Shown here piece by piece: positions 63,230 to 64,000 of a DNA stretch of 64,000 nucleotides (positions are counted from its first letter, which is position 1; the number at the start of each line of letters is the position of its first letter). The stretch is from Cohnella hashimotonis (GTDB taxonomy: Bacteria > Bacillota > Bacilli > Paenibacillales > Paenibacillaceae). The stretch is taken from contig NZ_JAGRPV010000001.1 of assembly GCF_030014955.1 (NCBI RefSeq), positions 3,596,001 through 3,660,000 on the forward strand, read 5' to 3'. Under the pieces are notes generated by a model. The model made no database searches and was not told where the DNA came from. It saw only the letters and a program-made list of their open reading frames with translations. Both the position numbers and the translations under genes were made by a program.

Positions 63230-64000
63230 TTATAAAGAAATATTCAGCTCCTGGGCTACGGACCTGATATAGCGCGCGGCTTCCGCGGCTTCCTCGGGCG
63301 CATGCAAGTGTTCGACAATCAGCGAAGTATCGGAGTCCAGCTTATCGAGCTCTCGGAGAAAGGTCCGGTAGTCCAGCGCGCCGCGGCCGGGCACGACCTC
63401 GTCGAGATGCACCGTCAGCTTGCCGGCAAGCCGGATGTCCTTGGCGTGGCAGTTGCGGATATACGGGCCTAGCTTGGCGAAAAAGTCGCGGATCATGTCG
63501 CCGTTCTTATAGTAAATTCTCGGACTTGCGATCATGTTGACCGGATCGAAATGAACCGCGAACGCCTGACGGTCGATCGCCTTGAGCAGCGCAAGGTACG
63601 AATCCGCGGAATCCGGAAAAATCCACGGCATCGTCTCCAGCGCAAAATAAGTGCGCGTCGGACGCACGGCGTCGATAATCTCGCGTACCGTGTCTACGAT
63701 AAGCGCGAAAGTGTCTTCGGAAAAGTTGTCAGGGTGCGGCCCGTCCCATTGATCGCCGCGCGACCCGGCGATGTTGACGCAGCAGCGCGCGCCGACCGTA
63801 TCCGAGAGCGCAAGCCGCCGCTTACAATGCGCGAGCGCCTCCTGACGAACCGTTTCGTCCGCGCTGATCGGGTTGCTCCAGGCGCCGACCTCCGAGATCG
63901 TGATGTCGTTCGCCTCCGCGGCCCGCACATAGGCGCGCACGATATCCTCGGAAGTATCGGGCAAGTCGGGGCATACCGCAGACCGATAGCCTCCCTTTAG
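63230..64000 (-). CDS. Sugar phosphate isomerase/epimerase-type TIM barrel (5' end outside)
   Basis: 257 codons present; the frame is open to position 64000, so the N-terminus lies outside. AP-endonuclease-2-like TIM barrel with the metal-ligand pattern of the family: Glu in ALETMPW, His/Asp in HFDPVN, His in CHAKD and Glu in IVEHLH. Such enzymes act on sugars or sugar acids (for example hexulose or tagatose epimerases, inosose enzymes); the substrate cannot be told. No terminator follows before the ECF-like promoter. Confidence 0.88.
   Translation of the reverse strand, partial: LKGGYRSAVCPDLPDTSEDIVRAYVRAAEANDITISEVGAWSNPISADETVRQEALAHCKRRLALSDTVGARCCVNIAGSRGDQWDGPHPDNFSEDTFALIVDTVREIIDAVRPTRTYFALETMPWIFPDSADSYLALLKAIDRQAFAVHFDPVNMIASPRIYYKNGDMIRDFFAKLGPYIRNCHAKDIRLAGKLTVHLDEVVPGRGALDYRTFLRELDKLDSDTSLIVEHLHAPEEAAEAARYIRSVAQELNISL

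Overview
The window is a GC-rich (roughly 55-60 % by eye) stretch of Firmicutes chromosome. Gene order and protein type point to the Paenibacillaceae (Paenibacillus/Cohnella-like): Bacillus-style fla/che operon with FliY, CheC, CheD, SwrB-like and SwrD/FlbD-like proteins, a CodY-HslUV block, a CodY-type regulator, YlxM-Ffh, RbgA, and a secreted protein with a copper-amine-oxidase-N-like domain. All 70 genes I support lie on the minus strand, so transcription runs from position 64000 towards 1. I see no tRNA or rRNA gene, insertion sequence, prophage or CRISPR array. No gap between genes exceeds about 270 bases.

Layout in the direction of transcription. (1) 64000-62016: a truncated sugar-phosphate isomerase/epimerase-type TIM barrel, then an exported protein preceded by an ECF-sigma-like promoter. 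(2) 61855-57983: ylxM-ffh-rpsP-khpA-rimM-trmD from a near-consensus sigma-A promoter. (3) 57747-52356: rplS with its own promoter and leader, lepB, rbgA, rnhB, a FliK-like protein, an FlhB-C-terminal-like protein and yraN. (4) 51835-40169: comM, sucC-sucD, dprA, topA, trmFO, hslV, hslU, codY. The xerC/codV gene that lies before hslV in Bacillus is missing. (5) 39933-7964: one continuous fla/che operon of 37 genes, flgB to a YceG-like gene, ending in a 14-bp perfect hairpin. It carries rod and hook genes, the basal body and switch, the flagellar type III export gate, FlhF/FlhG, the CheA-W-B-C-D-Y chemotaxis set and sigma-D near the distal end, followed by a lineage-variable tail (FapA, a small unknown, SwrB-like, YceG-like). 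(6) 7751-1: rpsB-tsf-pyrH-frr-uppS-cdsA-dxr-rseP-proS. These cover translation, UMP kinase, undecaprenyl and phospholipid precursors, the MEP pathway and intramembrane proteolysis. Hairpin terminators separate rpsB/tsf and tsf/pyrH, and a weaker hairpin lies between frr and uppS. proS runs off the window.

The genes join translation and ribosome assembly, envelope-lipid precursor synthesis and motility, with CodY (GTP and branched-chain amino acid sensing) placed just upstream of the motility operon it controls in Bacillus. Nothing here is clearly a new defence or mobile system. The most noteworthy points are: the orphan FliK-like/FlhB-like pair away from the flagellar operon, in which the FlhB-like partner lacks the NPTH cleavage motif; the ECF-type promoter with an internal palindrome before the exported protein; an archaeal/eukaryal-type ProRS at the usual proS site; the missing xerC; several structured 5' leaders (rpsB, rplS, ylxM, pyrH, lepB); very long low-complexity linkers in CheB, FlhF and FliY; and heavy use of TTG/GTG start codons. 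Start codons were set by Shine-Dalgarno spacing and family length, so several differ from the longest possible reading frame.
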